A DNA stretch of 64,000 nucleotides, from positions 36,993,556-37,057,555 of the forward strand of contig NC_087252.1 in NCBI RefSeq assembly GCF_037042905.1, given 5' to 3'. Positions within the stretch are counted from its first letter, which is position 1; the number at the start of each line of letters is the position of its first letter. The notes beneath the pieces were generated by a model. It was not told the origin of the DNA, ran no database searches, and was given only the letters and a program-made list of their open reading frames with translations. Of the stretch, positions 11,998 to 23,080 are shown one piece after another. The translations under genes and the position numbers were made by a program. Origin of the DNA: Lytechinus pictus. Taxonomy: Eukaryota; Echinodermata; Echinoidea; Temnopleuroida; Toxopneustidae.

Positions 11998-12634
11998 CTA
12001 TTGTAATCTATTTGCGTATAGCTCCCGGTAAAATGGCATCGAATAGTCAACGCAACGAATGACGTCATCATCGAGCTGATCACGTGGTATTGGTACCAAT
12101 TCAGTTGGTGCCTCAAATTGGGTACATTTAAAGGCCCTCTCGAAGAAACCTGACCCAACGCCCTCGAACAGGTTTGGTCCTGCTGTGTTAAAGTTCTGGG
12201 GGAAATCGTCGATGCTCGAGGCCCACTGGAGAAGGCTGTCGTTGTATGGGAAACCAATCGCTTCACAGAGGCCTTTCAAGATCTTCTGAGGGTTGGAGGC
12301 GAGATCATATGCATCGATGATGATTGGGTTGGGGTCTAGGTTGTCCTTGACGTACCTCCAAAGCTGGTGTTGACTTTCGTACCACGACATCGGCCTGGTG
12401 TTACTCGGGTCGTCCCGGATGATATCCAACTTTTTGTCCGCTGGGACAAATAGTCCCGTAGTCAACAGAACCTTCCGAAAAGACGCGTAGGCTCTCGTTG
12501 GTTCCCTCGTCACGAAGACGTATCGAAAGTCACGCGGAAGATAATCTTGGGCGTAGTCCTTATACTGGCACATTTCTTTCATCAAGACAAACCTGCTTTT
12601 CGTAGTTTCGACTTCCTCTTGAATATCATGGCAT
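11998..12634 (-). CDS. Sulfotransferase-like protein, exon 2 (terminal coding exon)
   Basis: The exon follows a pyrimidine-rich acceptor (TTTTTACTTGCCAG) and encodes 211 residues to a TAG at 11998-12000. Joined to exon 1 (16207-16472, phase 2 plus one base giving Ser), the gene encodes 300 aa, a normal size for this family. The segment YVFVTREPTRAYASF near residues 123-137 matches the 3'-phosphate-binding part of PAPS-dependent sulfotransferases, and LMKEMCQYKDYAQDYLP precedes it as in related animal proteins. Family knowledge would predict transfer of sulfate from PAPS, but many such proteins carry misleading names and the substrate is unknown. The intron is 3572 nt and is largely filled by one mobile element (13570-15106). 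Assignment to the P-loop sulfotransferase superfamily is fairly secure; the function is not. Confidence 0.85.
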
Positions 12635-13557
12635 CTGGCAAGTAAAAATGAAAGAAATTAATATTATTATTAAATATTAGTTTCTGTCGATACACAATTT
12701 TTCATGCATGCTCGATCTCACCAGGTTTGATAAAATATGCCCGACTAACATGACTAACACGTCTGACCTGTGTCAAAACTTTTTTTTCGTTTCTCTCTCT
12801 CTCTCTGTTTCTTTCATTTTATGCATTTCCAAATCCAAAGTATACCAAAGATATATCTCTATCATAAATTGTATATATATTTAAGTTACTTTCTGATCTG
12901 TGTTCGATAAACATAATATATATGTTTCATTATATTGCATTATGCTATACTTTCTCTATGTTAAATTTCAATACGTTATTTCTTGTTGTATATAGGTATA
13001 TTTCAAATATATGGAAAATGTATTGAAGTATTACTGAATAAAGACATACTGCTATATATTTCCTTATGTTATCATTAACTGAACAGGCCTATACCATGCA
13101 GTATAAAAAAAAATGAATATTAAATAAATAAATGAATAAACAAATAAATAAACAAATAAATAAATAAATATATAATAAATTATTGTAAAATGAAACGTCC
13201 ATATCAAATGAATGAAGTTTGTGATTAAATTCAATAATCGTACCAAAACTTGGCCAATCACTTGCAGGCTTATTTTAAGGAGAAAAAAAAGGAAAATCCC
13301 AGAAAGAGTGGAAATTGCGGGGGAAATATGATTTGGAGGGGGGGGGGCGGTTACATGGAGCAATGCATATGGAGCCGGAAAATGTATGTATGTAACGCCG
13401 CTGTTTGCGAAGAATACTACTTAGCACAACGATATGAAAACTGGTTCAAAACGAATGAATACATTGAACACAAACGATCATTGCTTGAAGAACAAACTAA
13501 ATTTGGAGACGAAAGGTAGAACCATTTATATTTCAAGGTGACTTTTTGAAGTTAGCT
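12635..13557. other. Sulfotransferase intron, 3' part: simple repeats
   Basis: It holds a (CT)n tract near 12793-12808, an (AAAT/AAAC)n tract at about 13120-13178 and a G-run near 13337. The plus-strand open frame over 13250-13519 crosses the G-run, has no domain, and I reject it as a gene. Confidence 0.6.
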
Positions 13558-13650
13558 GAATTGGTACAGGGGGGGGGGCACTTACATTGACGAGCGGATA
13601 CCATGCGCGACCAAAAAGCACGTAAAAAGGATGTCTTTTTCAAGATAGGG

Positions 13651-13670
13651 CACGTTACGTACGTAACGTG
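13651..13670. repeat. Perfect 20-bp palindrome CACGTTACGTACGTAACGTG
   Basis: It is self-complementary over its full length, containing nested TACGTA. It lies in the subterminal region of the 13570-15106 element and could be a transposase or host-factor binding site (inference). Confidence 0.9.
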
Positions 13671-13879
13671 ATAAGGGTGTCAAAAACACAAAAATATTGA
13701 AAACAGGGTATCTATTTCGCTCGGAAAAATATACGTGTTTAGGGTCAAATATGCGGGGATGATAAAACAAAATCAAAATGTTTTATAAAGGATGTCCTTT
13801 TTGCCCCAACACTACGTGTTTATAGTCCGATTTGCGCGAGGTGTGGAAGGTGGGGCCGTACTAAACCAAAATAATATAC

Positions 13880-14051
13880 AAATATATCAGGCTTTGAGAA
13901 AGTATAGTGGGAATTATTTATCCGAGGTTGGACTGGCAATTACTATTTTTCCCGAGGGGCGAAGCCCCGAGGGAAAAATAGTTACATTGCCAGTCCAACC
14001 GAGGATTAATATTTCCCACTATGCTTTCGAAAGAAACGCCTGATATATTTG
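13880..14051. repeat. Hairpin of about 170 bp
   Basis: The outer arms CAAATATATCAGGC and GCCTGATATATTTG are mirrored. The inner arms TTGGACTGGCAATTACTATT and AATAGTTACATTGCCAGTCC continue the foldback, and the loop is CGAGGGGCGAAGCCCCGAGG. It is probably a small MITE inserted into the larger element. Confidence 0.85.
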
Positions 14052-15118
14052 TTTTATATCCCTCCAGTCCTTGCTGATTTTTAACCAATCTCGAACAAAT
14101 CTAACGTTGCCGGACCTAGTCCTACTCTAGCTGTCGAGCTATAAAATTTGCTAGACAGTTCATGGGTAGGCTGCGCGCGGCTTCTACCCGACTGCAATGA
14201 GAGGTCCGTTGCGCTGCGTTGCCGCAGATAGAGTGGCACTCAAAATAAATACCGGTACGCGCAGTTAAAATGTATATGCTCTAACGTTAAAAACTAATAT
14301 CGGATCTTGACTCACCTTGTTATGTATGTTTATTCCATATTTAAGGATCATGTATGAATGGCCGTCGGAATTATATTTTCTGCATTGTAATCAAAGTTAG
14401 ACCCAATTCCACACTGTTTTTCAGATTGTCGGCACGGTAATTTGGGTGAGAGCTTGTATTTACTTTATTTACTTTTTGCGGATGATCGATACCGGACGCG
14501 GTATGGGTCAAGTCAGGGAGCATGCGCAATTCAAAGTTGAGAGAAAATATCGAGCATGAGCATGCGCAGTTATGCCCATGAAAGTATATCGAAAAATATA
14601 CGGAGCTACAAGAAAACTATACGGAGCTAATTGCAGCGATGTGTTTTCCTATTGAAATTATACTTTGTCACATGATCACGAATTGACCAACCGTTTATCT
14701 AGAATACTCATGAATATTCATAAGAGGGATATAATGGTGTCTAAAGGTAAAACCGACGACCGACGGACGCGTGACATAACAATGAAATATCTCTGTACTT
14801 GTTTAGGGGTTCATTTCAGGGAATACTTGCTAAGACTAGAGTATCGTTTTGTTTAATCCAATACATGTTAAGGGGTGCATTTTCAGAATATGAAAAATAC
14901 ATCGATGTAATTGTTCAGGGGCTCAGTTCTGGGAATACTTGCCAATAGTATTTGTTTCCGATACTTGTTAAGGGTAGGGTTTCACACGCCAATACTTGTT
15001 AAGGGGTGCATTTTCAGAATATGGAATATACGTGTTTAGGGTGCTTTTCAAGACCCCGTGGTCGCGCATGGTATCCACTCGTCAATGGAAGTGCCCCCCC
15101 CCCCGGGAATTGGTACAG

Positions 15119-15625
15119 GGTGATTTTTACGAAAGAAGGTGTTAAGCTTCAGAACACGTGCTGCAATAAATGCCCTCCCTACAGCTGATTATCTCAAACG
15201 TTGGGGTAAGAACATGAACACTCGATGTAAACTTTGCGGAAACCATGAAACCCTGCATGGCTCTCTCTCATACTAAATATAATGTACTACTTCCCATATT
15301 AATGGCCAAGAACGTTTTTAACTACGGATATAATAGCATCATTAACTTTGCTGTGCAATCACTTAAACAGATTAATGACGCAGATATATTGATCTATATG
15401 CAGCCATGCAAGGTCACACAATAAATGGGGAACTGCATGATGGCATTATAACAGCAGAACGGCTGGATATTCAGATATTGTTATTGTGGATACAAACCGT
15501 ATACATGGTATAAATCAGTAGTAATTGAGGAATTAACTGATTCTTTCGAGCCTAATATCGAAAGCGCTAGGAGACGGAAATGTGAGAAATATGCCTTTCC
15601 AAATTCAGATTTTCGGGAAAACTGT
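15119..15625. other. Intronic AT-rich DNA, nothing recognised
   Basis: No repeat boundary, exon or simple-sequence tract stands out between the 13570-15106 element and duplication copy B. Confidence 0.5.
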
Positions 15626-15723
15626 TTTTTTTTTTGGCCAAAAAATGGGGGGGGGGGGGGGCGGCTCGGCCCCCTCTTGGATCCGCGCCTGTCATCAGTC
15701 CCCTCATTTGCATACAGATCAGG

Positions 15724-16009
15724 GGCCCGTCTTACTAAGAGTTGTGATGTGATTGATCCGATCAATCGCAACTATGGCATGTATGGAAAGCCAGCAAAGT
15801 TAATATATAAAATACATTTTTGTTTAAAAAAAATATACATATGAATGTATATCCATGAATTCATTGATTTCTTATCAATTTGGTGTGTTCTCTTATGTTT
15901 ACAAAGGACATTTTGCAAATTTCCTGTAGAAAAAAATTATGACACTGATGGACTTACATATAGAGTTACGATTGATTTGGATCAATTTTAACTCTTTGTA
16001 AGACGGGTC
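15724..16009. mobile_element. MITE, GGCCCGTCTTAC family (copy B)
   Basis: It has the same insertion site and ends as 5560-5827 (flanks TCAGG at 15719-15723 and CCAGG at 16010-16014), so the insertion predates the segmental duplication. Confidence 0.85.
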
Positions 16010-16206
16010 CCAGGATGTTAGTATAATTATTACGTGAAATTAGGCACGACTTTAAAATGTTATAACTTTTTTATTTTCCATCCGATTTTAATGAAATTTA
16101 CAGTGTGATTCTTGTTTGATTTTTATATTTTTATTCAAACCAACTTTAATTTATAAAGGATGGGGTTTATTATACATAATGTCATTATGATAATGATTAT
16201 ACTCAC

Positions 16207-16472
16207 GATACTCTTCGTGGATATATCTTCATGTTGGTTGTCTTGAACCAAACGTCTTTGGCCTCCTCATAGGCGGTTTCATTCCCATCAAGCTTCAGGG
16301 GAAGTTTGCGACCAGTTGCCGTCTCAAAACAGCCACCGACCAGTGCCGCGACGGAGTACAATTCGAAATATATGTCGATATCTTCTATAGCTGAAAGACA
16401 CTTGGTGAGGACTGTAGATCTAGACCTTGGAATGCACCAAAGTGCAACTTTCACCTGCTGTCTGTCAGCCAT
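16207..16472 (-). CDS. Sulfotransferase-like protein, exon 1
   Basis: The ATG at 16472 opens MADRQQVKVALWCIPRSRST. Residues 14-22 (IPRSRSTVL) form the 5'-phosphosulfate-binding loop expected at the start of cytosolic sulfotransferase-type domains, and there is no signal peptide. The exon ends at a GTGAGT donor in phase 2, compatible with exon 2 at 11998-12634. I chose this ATG because no upstream in-frame ATG or acceptor is evident and the loop lies at the usual distance from the N-terminus. No TATA box is obvious upstream, where a foldback element starts at 16733. Confidence 0.85.
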
Positions 16473-16732
16473 GATTGAAAAGACAAAACTCTCCCAGTAA
16501 ACTTGAACCAGTAATACGCTTTAGATATCACTGTGTGGGGGGAATAGATTAATGTTTTGTGACTGCAATCCCAATTTCACACCAATATTGTCATGCTGTT
16601 TACCGATCACAATGATCAGACAAGTTGATAAAATGATAATAGTTGTACCATGTTCCATGACCCTGCATTGTTCCCGTCATTGTTTACCTAGCGACAGTAG
16701 GAAACGACACTGCGATCACAATTGTTTATTAA

Positions 16733-17206
16733 GGGGGAAGTTCACCCTGACAAAAGTTTATTGTAAAAATAACAGCAAAAAATATTGCCGAAGGTTTGAG
16801 GAAAAATCCATCAAGGAATAAAGTTGCTAGAATTTACATTATTTGATTTGTGACATCATATGCGAGCAGCTTTCCTACATAATGGTAAAAAAAATTCTCA
16901 GCAAATTTAAAATGGTTTTTACTGTAGGCCTACCTTTAATATAGCAATAAACAAATCATTTCACACCCGTTTCTTAAAAAAAAGCAAAAGTAAGTCATCC
17001 CCAATCTTTAAAAGTGGAAATACATGCATTTTATATTAAATAATTATGGTGTAGCTGCTAATTGTTTATAACGTCACAAATCCGAAAGTAAAAATTCTAA
17101 TATCTTTTTTAATCTTTAATGGATATTCCTTACACCTTCACCAATATGTTTTATTATTTTTTCTGCTATTTTTACAACAACATTTTCTTCAGGGTGAACT
17201 TCCCCT
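16733..17206. mobile_element. Kolobok-like foldback MITE flanked by TTAA
   Basis: TTAA lies at 16729-16732 and 17207-17210. The ends GGGGGAAGTTCACCCTG and CAGGGTGAACTTCCCCT are inverted, and the two halves are imperfect complements over most of their length (for example TTTGTGACATCAT against AACGTCACAAA). TTAA targets with RRG-type termini fit Kolobok better than piggyBac (CCY termini). This is family inference. Confidence 0.8.
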
Positions 17207-17210
17207 TTAA

Positions 17211-17951
17211 GTTCCCACCATTTATTATCAGAACATCATGATTTAATTGACACGGCGCTGCAAAAGAGGTAGATTAATAATTGTTCACAAAGTCATTATC
17301 GTCAACACGTCAACTGCCACAAGCTGGCGCTATAACACTACACACACACTAGTGGTCTCACGCGCGTAAAACATTCCCCATAGACTTGTGTGTTAAAATG
17401 GCACTTAAGAAAAATTCATAAAAAATAAATGTGAAATTAGAGGGTCGAATGTTTACTACCTTTGGATAGGATATATATCTGACATTCCATATCTGACCAG
17501 AGAAGGGTATCGTAGCCCGCTCATTTTAAAAATAAATCGCCATTTATGAAGATAACTATGATGGGATCAAATTCATCAACTGAAACAGTAAAATAGCCCC
17601 AATTCTTCCGCCAGTCAAAAAATAATTCTAAATCATTGACATATCTTCCCAATTTGGGCAAAGGAAGTTCTGTAGTTACCATTTCTAGAATCAGTGTTAG
17701 ATTTTGAATCATATTCATACACTTTTGTCAATCAGCAATATCAAATTGAAAAAAATCGAATGGGTTGGGTCGAACGAATATCTTTAGCCCTCCTGATGTA
17801 ATTAGGCTCATGGCACCTAGTGTTCCTGTATTACTAACACACACAAGAGTCGTAATACTGGCGTTGATAATACTATTACTAGTAGTCTATTAGCTCAGTG
17901 GCGTACTGAGCCAAATTAATGAGGGTACCCGATATATTGGGCGAAAGAGCT
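17211..17951. other. Intergenic DNA upstream of the sulfotransferase-like gene
   Basis: No repeat boundary is recognised. A minus-strand open frame of 65 codons at 17521-17718 has fairly protein-like composition (contains LPLPKLGRYVNDLELFFDWR) but no known domain or clear splice sites, so it stays unassigned. Confidence 0.4.
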
Positions 17952-17953
17952 AT

Positions 17954-18533
17954 CTGAGCCCCGTCTTACAAACAGTTAAGATTGATCCAATCAATCTCGA
18001 CTGCATGGAAATTCATCCATACCATAATATTCTCGACTTGAAATTTGCACAATCGCCTTAGTGAACAAAAAGAATCACACATAGGCCCGTATTCTGAAGT
18101 CGGGTTTAACTTAAACTCAGGTTTAAAGTTGTAGTTTAAGTATGAACAGCCAATTGTTACATAATCACTAACAGTAGAGATATCATACTTTCAGCTCATT
18201 CGGCTCTCAAATCATTCATAATTGTGTAGGAAGTATAAATAGATGATTGTCTTCACCATCGATGAATCAGGAAAGAGCAGAATAAACATAAGAAACGTAC
18301 AACTTAATAAAAATTTTGATACTATTGGCTTCCCATACTTAATCCACAACTTTAAACCTGAGTTTAAGTTAAACCTGACTTCAGAATACGGGCCAATATC
18401 TTTAAGAGGACGATGAATGTATGATTATCTTATCTAGAAACTATTTTGAACAAATTTGCATTTTAGATGTTGACGTTACTAGCCGTTCATAGTTGTGTTT
18501 GATTGAATCAATCGAAACTCTTTGTAAGACTGC
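17954..18533. mobile_element. MITE, CCCCGTCTTAC family, with a second MITE nested inside
   Basis: The outer ends are CCCCGTCTTACAAACAG and CTCTTTGTAAGACTG. The nested foldback element (about 18085-18391) has ends GGCCCGTATTCTGAAGTC and GACTTCAGAATACGGGCC with long AAACTCAGGTTTAAA arms. Both are non-coding. Confidence 0.8.
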
Positions 18534-18792
18534 ATGGGTCCTGATTTCGTTATACATATATTTAAATGTATTTTTATCCCATGTATCACATGTTTTTCTT
18601 GGTCGTGGACCTGTTTGAGGGTAGAGGTCTAATCAACTGTACTTTGCACACGATTATGTCTTGGCGTTTCACAAGGAATGAAGTGTGACTTAGGGCCATG
18701 CTTTATTTTGTTATTCAATTAACGCATTAGGTTATTGATGGCAACCGCACGTCCCCTTTACCGCACGCAACTAGAATTTAAGTGCGACTCGA

Positions 18793-19842
18793 GGTTTTTG
18801 CAAGAAACTTGCAATATTGGTCGTAAGTCAATTTTATCGGAAAACATCAATTGAAAGTCAGGCATTTCATTGTCATTGCAAATTTGCAGTTGATACTGCT
18901 TCTTGCATCAGCAATTGAAGAGCTCAGTTGCAAAAGGGGCTAGGGCCATTTTTCATCAAATTTGATTTTTTTTTTTGGTCTCAATGTAAAACTTTTAGTA
19001 GCTCTATAAGATGATACAAAAAAAAACTTAGTTGAAATTCTCATTAAAAAGTGAACAAAAATGGTAAAGAAAAATCCCTTTTTTTCAAAATGGGTTAGGC
19101 CCTTTTTAGTTTGGTTGCAAAGTGGGTTAGGTCCACAAAGATTTATTTTTGGAAAAGAATATTTAAAGAAAAATATGAAGAATGGTAGATTTTTTATAAC
19201 CAATTTTATGTTCACATGGTACGGTATCGTGAAAATTTAGTTTTGCATAAGAATATTGCAATATGGGACAATTAAAAAAAAAATGATTTTCTTGGAGTGG
19301 ACCTCCCTTTTGCAACCAAACTCTTCTGAAGAGCTTATTTATCAAAAGGGGTGAGATCAATTTTTCATAAATTTTATTCTTTTCTGTCTCCCTATAGATT
19401 CTTAGTCGCTCTGATGATACCAAAGAAAATTTGAAATTTACATTAAAACGTGAAAGTGGCGAAGTAAAATCACTTTTTTATTAAAAAAAAATCGGATTCA
19501 TTTCAGTTTGCTTGCAAAAGGGGTTTGGTCCACAATGATAACTTTTGGAAAAAATATATAAAAAGAATTGAAGACAGGTAGATTTCTTTTATACCCAGTT
19601 TTATGCTCGCGTGATAGGGTAGAACATCATGACAATATAGTTTCTCATATGAATATTGCAATAAATGAGAATTAAAACAAAAAGGGGATTTTTCTCGGAA
19701 TGGTCCAAAGTGGACCTAACCCTAGCTTTTGCACACAAACTCTGCAATTACAAAGTGATTTGATTTAATTGAAATTGATCTATCACTTTAAAATTTGCAT
19801 CTGAAATTTGCAATTGATTGCAAATATTTTTTGCAACCCCCC
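18793..19842. mobile_element. TTGCAAGAAACTTGC-type MITE interrupted by a GGGGTTAGG repeat element
   Basis: The outer ends match the intact MITE at 20693-20900 (TTGCAAGAAACTTGCAAT on the left, TTGCAATTGATTGCAAAT on the right, then a C-run). Within it, about 18918-19752 is a separate element whose sequence recurs at 30722-31542: repeated AAAAGGGGTTAGG blocks, ATGATACCAAAGAAAATTTGA, and inverted TTGCAAAAGGGG/CCTTTTGCA-type ends. Confidence 0.65.
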
Positions 19843-20239
19843 CCCCCCCCACCCCTCCCTAAGTCAGAGTAAATTTCTATTGCAGGATGCCATTACATTG
19901 CTAAAAAAATATCAAAAGGATATAATTTTTTAGAAATTTGAATTTCTTTCTGCAATTTAGATGCCGCCCACCTGAATACTCAACAATGCTCCCTTTTACA
20001 CGTTTTAAAAAAGTATAATCTTTCAAGTGTGAAATAAGAGTTACATCAAAGGGTAAGTGAAAATATCAGCATTACCTGGCTGTAAGCCTGTATATAGGCC
20101 TATAAAGTATGATCGATAATATGATAATTCGTTTTTTTTTTTTTTTTTTCCTTTTTTGTTTTGTGTTTTTTAGGCTTACGAAACAAAAAAAAAACAGTGT
20201 GGAATCTTTATATTTTTTTAAGCAGAGGAAATTTCTCAA

Positions 20240-20245
20240 TTTATT
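20240..20245 (-). promoter_or_regulatory. Poly(A) signal AATAAA for the minus-strand lysozyme gene
   Basis: It lies 124 nt past the TGA at 20369 on the minus strand and is the first AATAAA downstream. Confidence 0.5.
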
Positions 20246-20368
20246 TTCATCACTTTTGAAGACCTATTACCGGCATATTCTTCTATGATCACTCCATCCC
20301 TGAGATGCAGTGACTCGCCAGATAGTATCAGGCGTGATAACCACTAAAAGAAGATGACGTAATTGGGT

Positions 20369-20601
20369 TCAAAGTTCTGCATGGTCCAGTTCAAGCCTGT
20401 CCAAACACGACGCCACCTTATCCCAAAAGGCTTTGGTAGGAGCCAAGTGGGGTCCCTCAGGGCCACCTTTGTGGACCTTAGAGTAGTACTCGCAGAGTCC
20501 TTTGCTATCGGAGTATCGTATCTTCTTCGGCATGTGCTTGGCCATGTACGCATGGAGAATCTTCTCGCTGCATTTCCTTTTTGAGGCACATTCCTCGAAA
20601 G
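20369..20601 (-). CDS. i-type (destabilase) lysozyme, exon 3 (C-terminal)
   Basis: The acceptor CAAACCCACAG precedes 77 codons ending in TGA, in phase with exon 2. It encodes the C-terminal half of the domain: paired cysteines (FEECASKRKC), then YSDSKGLCEYYSKVHKGGPE, the typical C-x7-H-x-GGP block of i-type lysozymes, and FWDKVASC near the end. With exons at 22101-22277 and 24822-24897 the full protein is 161 aa. A second reading frame over the same bases is also open but has no family match and is ignored. Confidence 0.9.
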
Positions 20602-20692
20602 CTGTGGGTTTGAAATTTGAAAGATAAAGAAACGTCTGTTAACATTATTTCCTTCGCTTTCTCTCGAAAAAGACTTGAATTGTATCTAAATG

Positions 20693-20900
20693 GGGTGTTG
20701 CAAGAAACTTGCGATCAATTGCAAGTCTATTTTGGGTCCCTTAATCAATCACATGTCTTGTAGTTAATTGCAAATTAGTGATTGATTGGTAATCTGCTCC
20801 TATAAACACGAAGTTTAATCCAATTTTCTACAGCTAACGTTAATGTATCAGTTGTAAAATTGCAACATAATTGATCGCGAATATTTTCTTGCAACACCCT
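20693..20900. mobile_element. MITE with GGGTGTTGCAAG ends
   Basis: The left end GGGTGTTGCAAGAAACTTGC is mirrored by CTTGCAACACCCT at the right, with inner GATCAATTGCAA/TTGATCGC arms. It is intronic to the minus-strand lysozyme gene. Confidence 0.8.
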
Positions 20901-21237
20901 CTTAGACCTAATATTAGGAAATGGGATGGAGATTGATTTAAATAAATCTTTAAGCTTCTACTCAGTAGGCCTATAAAAGCTCACACAATGTTACTTGATT
21001 ATCCCCAGCCGATTAAAGTTTTCTATTTAAATACAACATTAGCCCGCAAAATCTATCTACAGGCAATATTAAACAGACTTTTACGATGTAAAAAGCATAA
21101 AAATGATAAACATTCCAATCTTTTTCTTTTCATTATCATGATAAGAGTAGATAAAATGTTAAGTGTTACTTAACAAAATAGACATATCTATAGTAAGCAA
21201 TTTTTCACAATGTTATGTTTGCCACCCCAACCAAGAT

Positions 21238-21795
21238 CTGGGGCCCATTTCATAACGTTACAATTGCGGTAACTTTGCCAAACAGGGGAGCATTTATTGA
21301 AAGGATTTGTCGGATGTTTCCTCTGACAAGTCCTGTTATATCCGACAGTCAGGCGCGGATCCAGGGGGGGGGGGCACAGGGGGCACCTGCCACCCCCCCC
21401 CTTGAGAAGCAAAATTAAAATTTGTAATGTAAACATGCCATTAAAACATAGACGTGCCACCTCTTTTGAAATTGAAGATTTTTTTTTTTTTTTGCTTGTA
21501 AAATTATTTCGTGTACGAAATATCCTTAATTTGTGGTTGAAAACCTTTTTTCTTTTTTGCTTGTCAATTTTTTTCGGGTACGAAATATCCTTTATTTATG
21601 GTCGAAAACCTTTTTTTTTTGGCTTGTCAAAATTTTTCTCCGAAAAATTTGCCCCCCCCCCCTTTCGGAATATCCTGGATCCGCCCCTGCCGACAGTTGC
21701 CATAGTAACAGTGCTTTTCGGCCAATCAAAATCCAGGAAGGTTGTCAGATCTGACAACTTGTCAGAATAAATAGTGTTAATGAAACGTTATGGAA
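21238..21795. mobile_element. GTTTCAT/ACTTGTCGGA foldback element interrupted by a hAT-like MITE
   Basis: The outer pieces carry CCCATTTCATAACG, TTGTCGGATG, CCGACAGT, TCAGATCTGACAACTTGTC and ATGAAACGTTATGG, matching the family at 54631-54785. The inner 21350-21689 segment is a separate insertion with its own duplication. Confidence 0.75.
21350..21689. mobile_element. hAT-like poly-G MITE with 8-bp duplication CCGACAGT
   Basis: The ends are CAGGCGCGGATCC and GGATCCGCCCCTG, with G/C runs just inside. CCGACAGT flanks exactly at 21342-21349 and 21690-21697. It contains poly-T plus GCTTGTCAA blocks in tandem. A related copy lies at about 22737-23013, and 26640-26877 is a more distant one. Confidence 0.9.
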
Positions 21796-22100
21796 GTGAC
21801 AAAGTCACAATAGTTTTTAAGGTTTTATGAAACTGACAGCTGGTGTCTGGTGCTTGGGGGTCAACCTTAATCAGGGGTGTGTTAGTGGTAACGAATAAAA
21901 AGATCTGAAAAAACTGAAGAGTATTAAAAAATCTGAAACAGAAAGAGCTCCCACTTTTTGTACAGAGGAAAGCAAAAAATAAGCTGAAATTAAGCTGAAA
22001 ATCAAAACAAAAAGAATCTGCAAACAGCTAAAAATCTGAACTCTCACACCCCTGCATAATGGTCTCTTGCTCTCTAGCAACATCGGCATCATCAACTTAC

Positions 22101-22277
22101 ATTTGCCAATGGTTTTGTTCAGCTCCAGAGCCTCTTCCCATTGTACATAAGAGATACCGAGCGGGCCACATGGAAGATAGGTGTACTCCTCGTGGCACGA
22201 CGGATAGGGCGGTTTACAACCCGATTCGGCTTCACAGATACATCGGATACAGTTGGCTGGAACCGGTTGGTATTTAC
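22101..22277 (-). CDS. i-type (destabilase) lysozyme, exon 2 (catalytic region)
   Basis: The exon runs from acceptor CAACTACAG to a GTAAGT donor, 177 nt, entered and left in phase 1. It encodes NCIRCICEAESGC, where the Glu after CICEA occupies the catalytic Glu position of i-type lysozymes (Glu18 of the Tapes enzyme). It continues into SCHEEYTYLPCGPLGIS. In the canonical family the second acid is an Asp three residues after the first Cys of this segment; here a Glu stands there. The protein therefore keeps two acidic groups and may be active as a muramidase or isopeptidase (inference). Family members act in innate immunity and digestion of bacterial walls outside the cell. Confidence 0.9.
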
Positions 22278-22439
22278 CTGTAGTTGGGAATGGACATAAG
22301 ATCACTTAAATCGCGGTAAAACAATATGGCATTTGCAAAAATCACAGAAAAATAAAACCAGCTTTTTAATGTAAACATCTAAGGATCTCAGCTAGGCAAC
22401 TTTCATGTTAACTATACGACCGTTGCCCATGGTAACACA

Positions 22440-22590
22440 CCTTCAGTTGAGTCTACAAGACCTGTGTCTCGTAACACATAGCGATTAATCGTACGCTTTA
22501 TTTCTACAATTGATTGTACATTGTATTCAATTAATCGTAGAAAAAATGTTGTACGATCATTGCTAAGCTTAATTTGTGTTACGGGCCACA
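22440..22590. mobile_element. MITE with CGTAACACATAGCGATTAATCG ends
   Basis: CTCGTAACACATAGCGATTA on the left is mirrored by GCTAAGCTTAATTTGTGTTACGGG on the right. Related elements lie at about 45008-45117 and 57351-57472, all with GATTAATCGTAC inside. Confidence 0.7.
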
Positions 22591-22591
22591 T

Positions 22592-23013
22592 GGGAGCGTT
22601 TCATGAAAGGACTTGTCAGACGTTTATCCGTCAGTTGCCATAGTAACCGTGCTTCTCATCCAATCAGAATCAAGGAAAGATTTCAGATCTGACAACTTGT
22701 CGGACAAAATTTTTGATGACAGTATACCCTGGAGCACTGGCGGATCCAGGGGGGGGGGCACAGCTGGCACCTTTTGAGAAGCAAATTAAAATTTGTAATG
22801 TAAAAATGCCATTTAAACAGAAGTATGCCATTTAAACAGAAGTGTGCCCCTCTTTTGAAAGTGAAGACCTTTTTTTTTTTGCTTGTCAAATTGTTTCGGC
22901 TACGAACATCCTTAATTTTTGGTTAAAAACCATTTTTTTTTCTTTTGCTTGTCATTTTTTTACCTCCAAAATATGTGCCCCCCCCCCTTGGAAAATCCTG
23001 GATCCGCCCCTGC
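22592..23013. mobile_element. GTTTCAT foldback remnant followed by a poly-G hAT-like MITE
   Basis: About 22592-22720 matches the GTTTCATGAAAGGACTTGTC family. About 22737-23013 has CGGATCCAGGGGG and CCTGGATCCGCCCCTG ends with inner poly-T/GCTTGTCAA blocks. The possible 8-bp duplication is degraded. Confidence 0.65.
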
Positions 23014-23080
23014 CCTAGCTACTTTCGACCAATCAGATGCATGGATTATTGAACATAAAACGATCTTTCAAAGATGTGAA

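Larger units (their letters stand above)
13570..15106. mobile_element. TIR element with 12-bp perfect target duplication (Mutator-like?)
   Basis: GAATTGGTACAG flanks both sides (13558-13569, 15107-15118). The ends are inverted: a G-run, then CACTTACATTGACGAGCGGA and ACCATGCGCGACC on the left, complemented at about 15059-15104. Inside are a 20-bp perfect palindrome (13651-13670), a hairpin of about 170 bp (13880-14051), and phrases such as TACTTGTTAAGGGG repeated near 14865, 14966 and 14993. No transposase frame is seen. The long duplication and subterminal repeats fit a non-autonomous Mutator-like element; the superfamily is inferred. Confidence 0.85.
15626..17157. repeat. Segmental duplication, copy B
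   Basis: This is the counterpart of 5465-7394. It holds a truncated right end of the poly-G hAT-like element (to about 15689), the MITE at 15724-16009, the sulfotransferase first exon, and an intact TTAA-flanked foldback element. It lacks the extra tandem arm of copy A. Confidence 0.85.

Noticed and set aside
13250-13519. 89-codon plus-strand frame in the sulfotransferase intron
   Set aside because: It crosses a G-run, shows no motif, and lies antisense in an intron.
17521-17718. 65-codon minus-strand frame with protein-like composition
   Set aside because: No domain, no convincing splice sites and no link to the sulfotransferase exon phases; left unassigned.
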